Shown here: one piece after another, positions 7,583 through 15,785 of the stretch | How the letters are laid out: the number at the start of each line of letters is the position of its first letter | Numbering within the stretch: the first letter of the stretch is position 1 | NCBI RefSeq assembly: GCF_027924405.1 | Contig: NZ_AP026978.1 | Span: 2,852,001 to 2,916,000 of the forward strand | Origin: Nocardia sputorum | Lineage (GTDB): Bacteria > Actinomycetota > Actinomycetes > Mycobacteriales > Mycobacteriaceae | Direction of reading: 5' to 3' | DNA: 64,000 nt | Made by a program: the position numbers and the translations under genes | The notes under the pieces: generated by a model | What the model saw: only the letters and a program-made list of their open reading frames with translations | The model's database searches: none | Told to the model about the DNA's origin: nothing

Positions 7583-8704
7583 GTGTCGAAGGTGTGCAAC
7601 TATCCGGGCTGCTCCCGTCCCATCACGAGTGCAGCGGGGCCCGGCCGTCCCTCCGAGTACTGTGATCGGCCGGATCACACGCGATGGCGCGCGTGGCGGG
7701 AACGGCAACGGCAGCAACAGGAATCCGAGGCGGCAGCTGCTCCCGTCACTGTGACGCAACCGGGGCCGGTGACTGTCGCGCGGTTGCGCGCCGATGAACT
7801 GCTCACCCAATTCCGCGGGCTCGCCGAGCAGTTGAACACCACGCTCAGCGCCGCCGTCGCAGAGTTGTCCACGCTCGCCGACCCGGCGATCGCCGAAGCC
7901 CAGGTGCAAGCAGTACAGGTCGACGCCGCACGGCGGATCGCCGAGGCGGAGGGCGCGGCCGTGGCGGCCGAGCAGGCCCGGCGGGAGGCGCACGAGGCCA
8001 GGGAACTCGCCGAGTCCGCCGCCGACGACGCGGCGAGCGCTGCCGAGCAGGCCGAAGCACGGATCGCGGAGGCCGATGCGGCGCGCGACGACGCGCTGCG
8101 CGAAGTCGAACGAGTCACCAAGCAGGCAGCAGACGAGGTGTTCGCGGCCCGCAGCGCCGCGGAAGCCGAGATACGCACCGTGCGCCGTGAGTCCGCCGAG
8201 CAGGCCGAACGCCTCGAACAGCAAGCCGCGGAAAAGGTTCAGCGAGCCGAACGCCGCGCCGAGGCCGACATCGCGCAGGCCCGGCGGGAAGCGGCGGCAC
8301 AGATCGCGGCCGCCCACTCCGAACGCGATCTCGCCGCCCAGCGCGCAGCCGACGCCGAACGAGCGGCCGAGCGAGCCGAACGCACCGCCGCCGAACGTGC
8401 CGAAGCCGCCGACGAGGCACGAGCCGAATGGCGGCGAGTACGCGCTGAACTCGACGCCACCCGCAGCGAGCTCGCCGACACCCGTCGCGCCACGGCGGCC
8501 GAACTCGCCTCCGTCCGCGCCGAGGCCGCAGCCGCCGTCGAGAAGGTGCGTGTGGAAGCCGCGCAACGTCTGGAAGCGCTGGACGAAGCCCGCGCCCAGA
8601 CCCTCGCGCGCGCCGAACGCGCCGAAGCCCAACTGGACGAACTCCTCGCCGAAACTCGCCGCAAGCCGCCCGCTACCGAACCGGAACGGCGCAGTGACGC
8701 GTGA
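7583..8704 (+). CDS. Coiled-coil protein with N-terminal Cys/His motif
   Basis: 373 residues. Residues 1-45 carry Cys5, Cys10, Cys27 and His32 (C-x4-C-x16-C-x4-H, with GRPSEYC before the third Cys and RWRAWRERQ after), a plausible small zinc knuckle. Residues ~110-360 are an almost uninterrupted Ala/Glu/Arg-rich heptad region, a very long coiled coil like KfrA-type plasmid proteins or filament-forming cytoskeletal proteins. No membrane segment or signal peptide. The GTG start is set by a leaderless promoter. A DNA-binding or scaffold role is possible but unproven. Confidence 0.8.
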   Translation: MSKVCNYPGCSRPITSAAGPGRPSEYCDRPDHTRWRAWRERQRQQQESEAAAAPVTVTQPGPVTVARLRADELLTQFRGLAEQLNTTLSAAVAELSTLADPAIAEAQVQAVQVDAARRIAEAEGAAVAAEQARREAHEARELAESAADDAASAAEQAEARIAEADAARDDALREVERVTKQAADEVFAARSAAEAEIRTVRRESAEQAERLEQQAAEKVQRAERRAEADIAQARREAAAQIAAAHSERDLAAQRAADAERAAERAERTAAERAEAADEARAEWRRVRAELDATRSELADTRRATAAELASVRAEAAAAVEKVRVEAAQRLEALDEARAQTLARAERAEAQLDELLAETRRKPPATEPERRSDA

Positions 8705-8771
8705 TCGGCCCGCTGCGGTGCCGACCACATTCTCGGTACAGCAGTGTGGCCTAGAGAAAGGATGATCCGGC

Positions 8772-9395
8772 ATGTCCGTCGTTCACCGGACCACCATGGT
8801 CCCCACCAAGATGGAACTGCTTGCCTCGTGGTTGCCCAGTCGTGCCTGGTATCGCGGGGCGAACCAGGCGGATCTCCGGAAAGCCGGTGGATTCCGGCTC
8901 GACGACCCGGAGGGGGAAGTCGGGATCGAATTCCTGGCGGTCACAGATCACTCCGGAGCGCGGCCGTGCACCTATCACGTTCCGCTGACTTACCGGGGCT
9001 CGCCCCTACCGCAGGCCGCCGACGCGCTCGTGGGCACTTCCGAACACGGTGTGCTCGGCACCCGGTGGGTGTACGACGCCACCCGTGACCCGGTGGCGGT
9101 GGCCCAGATCGTCGCCTTGCTCACCGGAAAGGCGCGACCGCAGGCCCAGAACGAAAGCAACGCGCCGGATTCCTCGGTCACCGTCCGCAGTGACGACACG
9201 CTCTCGCTCACACAAGGATTCGGTGTCGCCCGAGACGAATCGGTGTGCACCGATATCCCGGTGGGCGAGCGGACCGTGCGAGTCCACCGCCTTCTGCAGG
9301 TAGCGGAACCGGCCGTCGCCGGTCATGTCATCGCCCCTTGGCTACTACATGACGGCACTACCGTCACCGGCGTATTCATCGAGCTGGCTGCGTAA
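8772..9395 (+). CDS. Stand-alone maltokinase N-terminal cap-like protein
   Basis: 207 residues. The opening VPTKMELLASWLPSRAWYRG matches the N-terminal cap domain of mycobacterial maltokinase (Pep2/Mak); IEFLAVTDHSGARPCTYHVPLTYRGSPL and GTRWVYDATRDPV also fit that domain. The aminoglycoside-phosphotransferase-like kinase domain is absent. Such free cap proteins occur in actinobacteria, sometimes labelled 1,4-alpha-glucan branching protein without evidence. No trehalose or GlgE gene lies nearby, so a role in sugar phosphorylation is uncertain. Confidence 0.75.
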   Translation: MSVVHRTTMVPTKMELLASWLPSRAWYRGANQADLRKAGGFRLDDPEGEVGIEFLAVTDHSGARPCTYHVPLTYRGSPLPQAADALVGTSEHGVLGTRWVYDATRDPVAVAQIVALLTGKARPQAQNESNAPDSSVTVRSDDTLSLTQGFGVARDESVCTDIPVGERTVRVHRLLQVAEPAVAGHVIAPWLLHDGTTVTGVFIELAA

Positions 9396-9486
9396 TTCGA
9401 GGATGTCCGGCAGACCTACCGGACACCCGCGCGTGGATGACGGTGCCGTGGTGAGGCAAACGAGCCGCTAACCGTAACTCCGGTCA

Positions 9487-9492
9487 TATCAT
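9487..9492 (+). promoter_or_regulatory. -10 element (TATCAT) for DUF308 gene
   Basis: TANNNT hexamer ending 6 nt before ATG 9499, predicting a leaderless transcript. Confidence 0.5.
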
Positions 9493-9498
9493 GTAGCT

Positions 9499-10095
9499 AT
9501 GCCCGAAACCGAAGTTCGAGGGCGTACGGAACCACTGGCCGGCGCGGTCCGGCAGACGGTACTGGTGGCCGGTGCCTGCTCGATGATCATGGGTGTGGCT
9601 CTAGCGGTGTGGCCGCACAAGTCGCTGCCGGCAGCGGAACTGCTGTCCGGCTGCTATTTACTGCTCAACAGCGTCCTGCAATCGGTCGTGGCGGTCGGTG
9701 CCCGCTTCGCCACGCCGTTACGAGTGCTCGTGCTGGTCAGTGGCATAGTGTCGGCTCTGCTGGCGGCGTTGTGCTTCGCGGGCGGGAATTCCACTCCGCT
9801 GCTGTCGTTCTGGATCGGATTGGCCTGGGCGATCCGCGGGATCTGCCACGCCACGGTCGCGGTCTGGGTCGACGACCTGACCCGGCGCGGATGGCACGAG
9901 CTGTTCGGACTGGTCACGCTGGCGTTCGGCGTGCTGGTGAGCGCGGTGCTGTTCGAGTCGCCGGACGCGCTCGGCTGGGTGGCCGGGCCGTGCCTGGTCG
10001 CGATCGGGACGATGGAAGCTCTGTTCGCCACGGGTTCCCGGCGTGACGTGGTCACGATGCCGGGCGTGGTGCCGAGCTTGCGCCTGGATGGCTGA
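9499..10095 (+). CDS. HdeD/DUF308-like membrane protein
   Basis: 198 residues with about six hydrophobic segments in three pairs (near 20-65, 72-112, 128-172), the repeated two-helix layout of the HdeD/DUF308 family. Members are linked to acid resistance in enterobacteria, but the function in actinobacteria is unknown. The start is supported by a -10 box 6 nt upstream. The S8 protease gene follows after 54 bp on the same strand and may be cotranscribed. Confidence 0.8.
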   Translation: MPETEVRGRTEPLAGAVRQTVLVAGACSMIMGVALAVWPHKSLPAAELLSGCYLLLNSVLQSVVAVGARFATPLRVLVLVSGIVSALLAALCFAGGNSTPLLSFWIGLAWAIRGICHATVAVWVDDLTRRGWHELFGLVTLAFGVLVSAVLFESPDALGWVAGPCLVAIGTMEALFATGSRRDVVTMPGVVPSLRLDG

Positions 10096-10149
10096 GCACG
10101 AGAACACATCCGGTGGCGAGCCGTGTCCTGTCCAGGTTGACTGGGCGTT

Positions 10150-11580
10150 ATGGCATCCCAGCACTTCGCGCTCCGGTCACCCGCGGAGCTGATCGTGATC
10201 ACCCACGGCGTCGACACCGCAATCACGCCGATCGCTCTGAACGACAGTCGCGGCGCGCAATCACGTCTGGCGGAACTGCTCCCGCCCGGTGGTGAACTCG
10301 TGCGGATCTTCGGACCGGCCAACCGTTTGGAGCGCAGACTCACCGGCACCCCGCACCTGGAGACGGGCGGGGCATACCTCAACTACTTCTTCGTCCGCGG
10401 TGTCACCGGCGAACTCGACGAGCTGGCCGCGCGCCTGCGAGCCGCCGACGAGGTGGCGGCGGCATATGTGAAGCCGCCCGCCGAACCGCCTCTCGCGCCG
10501 GAAGGCGCGCGAGCGATCACCGGCCGCTCCGCTGCCGAGGCGCCGCCGGTGACGCCGGATTTCGCGGTGCGGCAGGGGTACTTGGACGCGGCTCCGCAGG
10601 GCATCGATGCCCGGTGGGCCTGGACGGTACCCGGGGGCCGCGGGACCGGCGTTCGCGTGGTGGATATCGAGGGCGCGTGGCGGTTCACCCACGAGGACTT
10701 GCAGGTCAACCAAGGCGGGGTGATCGGCGGCAGTCCCTCACCGCAGCAGGGCTGGCGCGACCACGGCACCGCGGTCGCCGGGGTGATCAGCGGCGACGTG
10801 AATGCCTACGGGATCACCGGGATCGTTCCCGAGGCCTACATCCGTGCGGTGTCGATCTTCGGATCCGGTTCGGCCGCCGCGATCCGCTCCGCTGCGGATG
10901 CGCTGAACACCGGCGATGTGATGCTGCTCGAACTGCACCGTCCCGGCCCCCGATTCGCCTACGCCAACCGGCCGGATCAACGGGGCTACATCGCGATCGA
11001 ATGGTGGCCCGACGACGCCGCGGCGATCCGCTACGCGGTCGGCAAAGGCGTCATCGTGGTGGAGGCGGGCGGTAACGGCGGCGAGGATCTCGACGACGCG
11101 ATCTACGACACCCGCCCGGCGGAGTTCCCGGATACTTGGCGCAATCCGTTCCGCGGCGGCGCGGCCGACTCCGGCGCGATCGTCGTCGGAGCCGGTGCAC
11201 CCCCACCCGGCTTCCACGGCCGCGACCACGGCCCGGCCCGATCCCGCCTCTCCTTCTCCAATTACGGGGAACGGGTCGACGTGCAAGGCTGGGGACTGGA
11301 AGTCACCACCACCGGGTACGGCGACCTGCAAGGCGGACCCGACGAGGACCTCTGGTACACCGACGTATTCGCCGGAACGTCGAGCGCGTCGCCGATCGTG
11401 GTCGGCGCGGTCACGAGCTTCCAGGGAATGAGCGCGGCCGCGGCCGGACGCAAGACGCCCGCGGAGGTGCGTGCGCGGCTGCGGGACACCGGCTCGCCGC
11501 AGACCGATGCGCCGGAACGTCCCGCGACCCAGCGCATCGGCAATCTGCCGGATCTGAAGTCGATGATCCTGCCGCGATAG
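10150..11580 (+). CDS. S8 (subtilisin-like) serine peptidase, apparently cytosolic
   Basis: 476 residues. Catalytic triad candidates: Asp172 (VVDIEGAW, where subtilases usually have DTG), His205 (DHGTAVAGVI) and Ser411 (FAGTSSASP), with oxyanion Asn309 (EAGGNGG). The first ~135 residues form a separate, non-hydrophobic domain instead of a signal peptide and inhibitor propeptide, so secretion is not expected. No transmembrane anchor, unlike mycosins. The target is unknown. It follows a DUF308 membrane gene. Confidence 0.85.
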   Translation: MASQHFALRSPAELIVITHGVDTAITPIALNDSRGAQSRLAELLPPGGELVRIFGPANRLERRLTGTPHLETGGAYLNYFFVRGVTGELDELAARLRAADEVAAAYVKPPAEPPLAPEGARAITGRSAAEAPPVTPDFAVRQGYLDAAPQGIDARWAWTVPGGRGTGVRVVDIEGAWRFTHEDLQVNQGGVIGGSPSPQQGWRDHGTAVAGVISGDVNAYGITGIVPEAYIRAVSIFGSGSAAAIRSAADALNTGDVMLLELHRPGPRFAYANRPDQRGYIAIEWWPDDAAAIRYAVGKGVIVVEAGGNGGEDLDDAIYDTRPAEFPDTWRNPFRGGAADSGAIVVGAGAPPPGFHGRDHGPARSRLSFSNYGERVDVQGWGLEVTTTGYGDLQGGPDEDLWYTDVFAGTSSASPIVVGAVTSFQGMSAAAAGRKTPAEVRARLRDTGSPQTDAPERPATQRIGNLPDLKSMILPR

Positions 11581-11845
11581 GCCGTCGGGGGACCATCCCA
11601 CCGGGGACGAAGTACTCGGACTCAGTCGAGTGACCAGTGCTGGTTCAGTCGATTACGCCAAGTGAAATCCGGTCGGTGATTAGTTGACAGGAATGGAATC
11701 CAGCTCAGGCAGCAGCTGATGGCCTACCGGCAGCGACTCACTCGGCAACGGTGCTCGATCGCGTCGGCGGGGAGGAGCTACAGCTCGGGCCCGGTCGGCA
11801 CTTCAGCGATGGTCGACCGGGCCGTGCCCTGACCGGTCACGATGA

Positions 11846-12682
11846 TCACTCCACGCGCGCGGCCAGCAGCAATTCGAGCAGCACCTGGGCGAATTCGGCG
11901 GGTGCGTCGGTGAATCCGCTGTGGCCGCCGGGAAACTCGGTGAGCGGAATGTTCAGCTGCGCGGCGAGTGTCTGCGCGGGACGGTAGGGGAGCTTGCCCT
12001 TGCTTTCCCGGCCCGCGCCCAGCACGAGGCGATCGATGACCGGCCTCAAGGCCGCCACATCGGGCAGATGCGAGGTGATCGTGCGCAATTCGTGTTCCAT
12101 GTTGCGCGGTGCGTTGGCGTGCAGACGTTCGATCATCGCCGCGGCGCGCGGCGAGAGCTGGGCGGTGTCGGGCATGTTTACGCCTCCGCCGATGCCTTCG
12201 AGGAAGCGGGCGCCCGCCGCGGCGAGACCGTCGGTGACGAACAGTTCGTACACCTCGTCGACGAACGCCTTGTGTTCGGCGGCGTCGGGCAGCACGCCGA
12301 AAGACGGTGGCTCGTGTGCGATCACCAGCCGTAACCGCTGGGGATGGCGGGCGAGCAGATCGAGCGCGACCACCGCGCCGCCGCTGCCGCCGAACACGTA
12401 GGCGTCTTCACCCGCAGGCGTGAGGCGCTCCAGCAGGAGGTGGGCGTCCTCGCTCTGCACGTGGACCTCGATATCGGCCGGTGGGCCGGGGTCGAGCACG
12501 CTGCGGGAGTAGCCGCGCGGGTCGATGGTGACCACGGTGAAGTGTCGCGCGAGCGGTTCGAGGATGGGGTCGAAGACCGCCGCGTCGCCTCCGCTTCCCG
12601 GTAGCAACAGCAGCACCGGCCCGGCGCCGCTCACCTCGTAGTACAGCGTGGCTCCCGGTACGCGCAGAGTGCCGGATCTCAT
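11846..12682 (-). CDS. Alpha/beta-fold hydrolase
   Basis: 278 residues from ATG 12682, which overlaps the TetR stop codon (ATGA), indicating translational coupling. Oxyanion-hole segment LLLPGSGGD (26-34), nucleophile elbow GGSGG with Ser100, and the C-terminal His in GGHSGF. The size and motifs fit a soluble esterase, lactonase or haloperoxidase-like hydrolase; the substrate is not deducible. It is probably controlled by the TetR regulator encoded just upstream in the same operon. Confidence 0.88.
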   Translation of the reverse strand: MRSGTLRVPGATLYYEVSGAGPVLLLLPGSGGDAAVFDPILEPLARHFTVVTIDPRGYSRSVLDPGPPADIEVHVQSEDAHLLLERLTPAGEDAYVFGGSGGAVVALDLLARHPQRLRLVIAHEPPSFGVLPDAAEHKAFVDEVYELFVTDGLAAAGARFLEGIGGGVNMPDTAQLSPRAAAMIERLHANAPRNMEHELRTITSHLPDVAALRPVIDRLVLGAGRESKGKLPYRPAQTLAAQLNIPLTEFPGGHSGFTDAPAEFAQVLLELLLAARVE

Positions 12683-13266
12683 TGTTTCTCCTTGTTCTCG
12701 GCCGGCCACTGCTCGAGGGTGACGTGCAGGGCATCGATGATGCGTTCCCAGGAGTCGGCCGTGGAGCGCGTGTGTCCGAATCCGCCGGTCGCCTCGAGAA
12801 CGCTGTAGCCGTGAAAGGTGCTGCGCAGCAATCGCACGGCGTCCGTCTGGTCGGGTTCGGCCAAACCGTAGGCGCGCAGCATGCTGTAGGTCAGTTCGAC
12901 GGCGCGCAGCGCGCCGGTCGCGGTGCGCGCGACTTCCGGATCGAACGGGAGTTGCGTCGCGGCGTACCGGCCGGGGTAGCGCAGGGCGTAGTCCCGCCAA
13001 GCGTGGGCGTAAGCGGCGAGTGCGTGGCGTCCGGCGCGACCGGCCACCGCGGCCGCGATCAGCTCGGTCTTCTCCGTGGCCGCCAGCACGGCGACGCGCG
13101 CGCGGAGGTCGCGCAGATTCTTGACGTGGGAATACAGGCTCGCGTCCTGCACGCCGAACTTCTTGGCCACCGCCGACATGGTGACGTTGTCCAGTCCGAT
13201 GTCGTCGGCGAGATCTGCCGCGGCGCGGGTGATTCGCTCCGCGGTCAGCCCGGCTCGAGCCATCAT
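12679..13266 (-). CDS. TetR-family transcriptional regulator
   Basis: 195 residues from ATG 13266, chosen because GGAGG lies 5 nt upstream; an upstream ATG at 13278 and one at 13263 are alternatives. N-terminal helix-turn-helix LTAERITRAAADLADDIGLDNVTMSAVAKKFGVQDASLYSHVKN, with a ligand domain containing HAWRDYALRYPGRYA, the WHG-type (TetR_C_33-like) C-terminus. It forms an operon with the overlapping hydrolase and probably autoregulates through the dyad at 13299-13317. Confidence 0.88.
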   Translation of the reverse strand: MMARAGLTAERITRAAADLADDIGLDNVTMSAVAKKFGVQDASLYSHVKNLRDLRARVAVLAATEKTELIAAAVAGRAGRHALAAYAHAWRDYALRYPGRYAATQLPFDPEVARTATGALRAVELTYSMLRAYGLAEPDQTDAVRLLRSTFHGYSVLEATGGFGHTRSTADSWERIIDALHVTLEQWPAENKEKQ

Positions 13267-13280
13267 GCGCGCCTCCATTC

Positions 13281-13317
13281 CTAGTTCTACTAGTTTATAA
13301 CCTAGGAGCCTTAGGTT
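13281..13317. promoter_or_regulatory. Putative TetR operator/promoter region
   Basis: Directly upstream of the TetR gene: CTAGTT repeated at 13281-13286 and 13290-13295, then the 19-bp dyad AACCTA-7-TAGGTT (13299-13317). A TATAAA-like -10 on the minus strand lies between them. Operator role is inferred from position. Confidence 0.45.
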
Positions 13318-13611
13318 TGCAAAGTCGAGGAGGTGCTTCGGCAGGCACACCGGTATTCGGGCTACGAACCGCTGCCTTGCCCAACGGACCTTTGGAAGCG
13401 TCCGTCGTCGAGGCGTGGCAAACCGATCAGCTGGCCCGGCGAACCGTCGCAGCTTGTTCCGGAAGTGGATTCGGCCTGACGTTGGCCACGGAGCGCCGCG
13501 ACGATCGAACGTTCGCGAACCGCATGGCCGACCGATGTCACCGAGTCGGCATTCCGCCGGCAAGTCCATCCGGACAACCTCGGCGCCCCGACCGAAGCCG
13601 CACGAATCGGC
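13318..13611. other. Intergenic region, nothing recognised
   Basis: Between the TetR gene and the small winged-helix gene. No gene-like frame and no clear signal was seen. Confidence 0.4.
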
Positions 13612-13854
13612 TCACAAAGTGAATCGCCGTCCCTTCGCGGCCCATTCGCCCCGGCCCCGCGGGGTGATGGACCAGCGGCCGCGATGCTGACAATCCATGA
13701 TCAGACCGCGCGACTGCAGGCGCAGCAATGCGCTGCGGACCGTCCATGAGGTCAGTCGCGCCTGCTGAGCCAGTTGCTCGACGGTGAGCAATCCTCCTGG
13801 CGCCAGCACACCCAGCACCGCGAAATCGGCGGCAGTCCTGGGTCGTCTCATCAT
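13612..13854 (-). CDS. Small winged-helix DNA-binding protein
   Basis: 80 residues from ATG 13854 (13851 also possible); AAGGG lies about 10 nt upstream. Almost the whole protein is one winged helix-turn-helix: AVLGVLAPGGLLTVEQLAQQARLTSWTVRSALLRLQSRGLIMD followed by a wing RGRWSITPRGR. No ligand domain. Divergent from the DUF6879/XRE unit 200 bp away, so it may control that unit or itself. Not assigned to a named family. Confidence 0.65.
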   Translation of the reverse strand: MMRRPRTAADFAVLGVLAPGGLLTVEQLAQQARLTSWTVRSALLRLQSRGLIMDCQHRGRWSITPRGRGEWAAKGRRFTL

Positions 13855-14054
13855 ATCGCAGCCCTTTCCCTCGGGGAGAAGGCAACCCAGGAATCGACTG
13901 AGGCTCGGCGGCCGGAGTTGCCGAATCGACGGTAGAAGCCACACCGACACCCTCGCCATGACTTTGCGCGACTTTGCGAATCGCGTTGACCGGCAGCGCC
14001 TCCGGTGGGGACGATTGCACGACATCGTCCGTCAGCTCTCGCAAAGGATCAGCT

Positions 14055-14339
14055 ATGAACCTGCGACTTCTCGGATCCGGATCCGATCATGGAGCTTGTC
14101 CCGCCGTGTACGCCACCGACACCGGCGTGCTCGTGGTGCAGGGCGATGCCACCGACCGCACCGGGACGGTCCTCGTGCCGCACCAGTTGCTGGACTGGCT
14201 GGAACCGGGCATGTGGCTACGGGTGGAGGCGAGCGGAACGTGCGGTTCGGTGCTGGTAGCCGGTGAACCGGTCACCGATCCGGAACTGCTCGCCCAGCTG
14301 ACCCTCGACTGTCACGAAACCGCCGTGGTGGTGCGCTGA
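14055..14339 (+). CDS. Conserved small protein preceding DUF6879 gene
   Basis: 94 residues from ATG 14055 (AGGA 7 nt upstream); longer in-frame starts give a low-complexity leader. MNLRLLGSGSDHGACPAVYATDTGVLVVQGDATDRTGTVLVPHQLLDWLEPG resembles the short proteins found beside DUF6879 and XRE/DUF5753 genes in Nocardia and Streptomyces. The stop overlaps the next start (TGATG), so the two are translated together. Molecular function unknown. Confidence 0.75.
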   Translation: MNLRLLGSGSDHGACPAVYATDTGVLVVQGDATDRTGTVLVPHQLLDWLEPGMWLRVEASGTCGSVLVAGEPVTDPELLAQLTLDCHETAVVVR

Positions 14340-14887
14340 TGTTGCACGTCGTCGGCGACCGCTGTTTCGAGCCGCTCTTCCGGGCGGCTCGATTCCGTGC
14401 CTTCCATCTGGAGGTTCGAGACCACTACGTGATGGAGGACGAGCAGGAAGCCTTGCGCCGCTTCGATGCCGGAGTAGCGTACGAGCGAGAGGAACAGCCC
14501 GAGTCGTGGAAAGCCTGGGACGCTCTGATGGTCGAGTCAGCCACGCGCGGGGTCACGCTCGAGCGGCTGCGCGTCGTGACCGTCCCGCACACCGGCTACA
14601 CCCGATGGCTGGTGTCGGCGACCGACGACAACATCGCCACCGGCGAGACCGTGCGCTGGCTGCCGCGGCATCTGATCGACCCACTCGATCTGCCCTCCGA
14701 CGATTACTGGCTGTTCGACACGAACCTCCTCGCCTTCAACACCTTCGCGGAGAACGGGGCGTTCATGGGGCTGTCGATCACCACCGACCCGGCGCTGATC
14801 GCCCGCTACCTGCAGGTGCGGGAACGACTGTGGCCCAAGGGCATCGATCATCAACGATATTCCGAGAGTGAGCACGTACCCGAGTGA
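14339..14887 (+). CDS. DUF6879 family protein
   Basis: 182 residues. The pattern FRAFHLEVRDHYVMEDEQEALRRF, WKAWDALMVESATRGVTLERLRVVTVP, GETVRWLPRH, DDYWLFDTNLLAFNTF and DPALIARYLQVRERLW follows the DUF6879 family, which is usually encoded next to an XRE regulator with a DUF5753 domain. It overlaps both neighbours (TGATG before, GTGA after). By neighbourhood it could be the effector or toxin-like partner of that regulator; its activity has not been established. Confidence 0.82.
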   Translation: MLHVVGDRCFEPLFRAARFRAFHLEVRDHYVMEDEQEALRRFDAGVAYEREEQPESWKAWDALMVESATRGVTLERLRVVTVPHTGYTRWLVSATDDNIATGETVRWLPRHLIDPLDLPSDDYWLFDTNLLAFNTFAENGAFMGLSITTDPALIARYLQVRERLWPKGIDHQRYSESEHVPE

Positions 14888-15720
14888 ACGGTGTGTCGGA
14901 CGCACGCGAGGTGCTGGGCGCGCGCCTGCGTGAACTACGTCGTGCCGCCCACCTGACCGGCCTGGAGCTGGCCGCGAGATGCGGCTGGCATTCCAGCAAG
15001 GTGTCGCGGATCGAGGGCGGCAAGCAGACGCCTTCGGAGGCGGATCTCGCCGCGTGGTGCGAGGCGTGCGGCAATACCGCCGTGCTGGACGATTTGGTCG
15101 CCAACGCGCGCAATCTGCAGTCTATGTACCTGGAATGGCAGCGCACCGTCGCCTCCGGGCACGCGCGCAGGCAACGGCAGTCGATCGATCTGGAGGCGCA
15201 GACCACGCAGATCCGCTGGTACGCCCCGGACACCTTGCCGGGACTGCTGCAAACCGAGGGCTACGCGCGCGCGATCCTGACCGCCTGCATCGCGGTCACC
15301 GGTGGACGCGACGACCTGGAGGACGCGGTGGCCGCGCGCATGGCCCGCAAGCAAGTGCTCTTCCGGGCCAAGCACCGGTTCCATTTCGTGGTCAACCAGG
15401 CCGCGCTGTGGCGCACGGTCGGCGACGCCGCCACCATGGCCGAACAACTCGCGCACCTGCTGGCCGTGATGGCCAACCCCAGGGTGCGGCTGGGCATCAT
15501 CCCGATTTGCGCCGACTACCGCGCCCCCGCGACGAACTTCGTCATCTACGACCGCGCGCAGGTGCTCACCGAGACGGTCTCGGCCGAGCTCACCATCACG
15601 CGTCCGTCGGAAATCGCTCTGCACGAGCGGACCTTCGCGATCCTCGCCGACCAAGCCGAGTACGGCGATCGCGCCCGCGCGCTGATCGCTAAGGCGCTGG
15701 AACGCCGCCGCGGCAGCTGA
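14884..15720 (+). CDS. XRE-family regulator with DUF5753 (Scr1-like antitoxin-type) domain
   Basis: 278 residues; GTG 14884 overlaps the DUF6879 stop. N-terminal Cro/C1 helix-turn-helix (LGARLRELRRAAHLTGLELAARCGWHSSKVSRIEGGKQTPS, about 10-50) and a C-terminal DUF5753 domain (LEAQTTQIRWYAPDTLPGLLQTEGYARAIL onward). This is the family annotated as Scr1-type TA-system antitoxin-like regulators in actinobacteria. It is probably an autorepressor of the three-gene unit. Confidence 0.88.
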   Translation: MNGVSDAREVLGARLRELRRAAHLTGLELAARCGWHSSKVSRIEGGKQTPSEADLAAWCEACGNTAVLDDLVANARNLQSMYLEWQRTVASGHARRQRQSIDLEAQTTQIRWYAPDTLPGLLQTEGYARAILTACIAVTGGRDDLEDAVAARMARKQVLFRAKHRFHFVVNQAALWRTVGDAATMAEQLAHLLAVMANPRVRLGIIPICADYRAPATNFVIYDRAQVLTETVSAELTITRPSEIALHERTFAILADQAEYGDRARALIAKALERRRGS

Positions 15721-15744
15721 GTGCACGCGACGGCGCGACGGCGA

Positions 15745-15771
15745 TGCCGCCACTGTCGTCCAGCGGCGGCA
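15745..15771. terminator. Hairpin between convergent XRE and nuoN genes
   Basis: Arms TGCCGCC (15745-15751) and GGCGGCA (15765-15771) pair perfectly around a 13-nt loop in the 65-bp convergent gap. No T-run. It could end both transcripts. Confidence 0.4.
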
Positions 15772-15785
15772 CCGCCGCCTCGGGG

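Noticed and set aside
10138..10143. TTGACT as a -35 box for the S8 protease gene
   Set aside because: It lies 6 nt before the start codon, impossible for a -35 of this gene, and no -10 follows in place.
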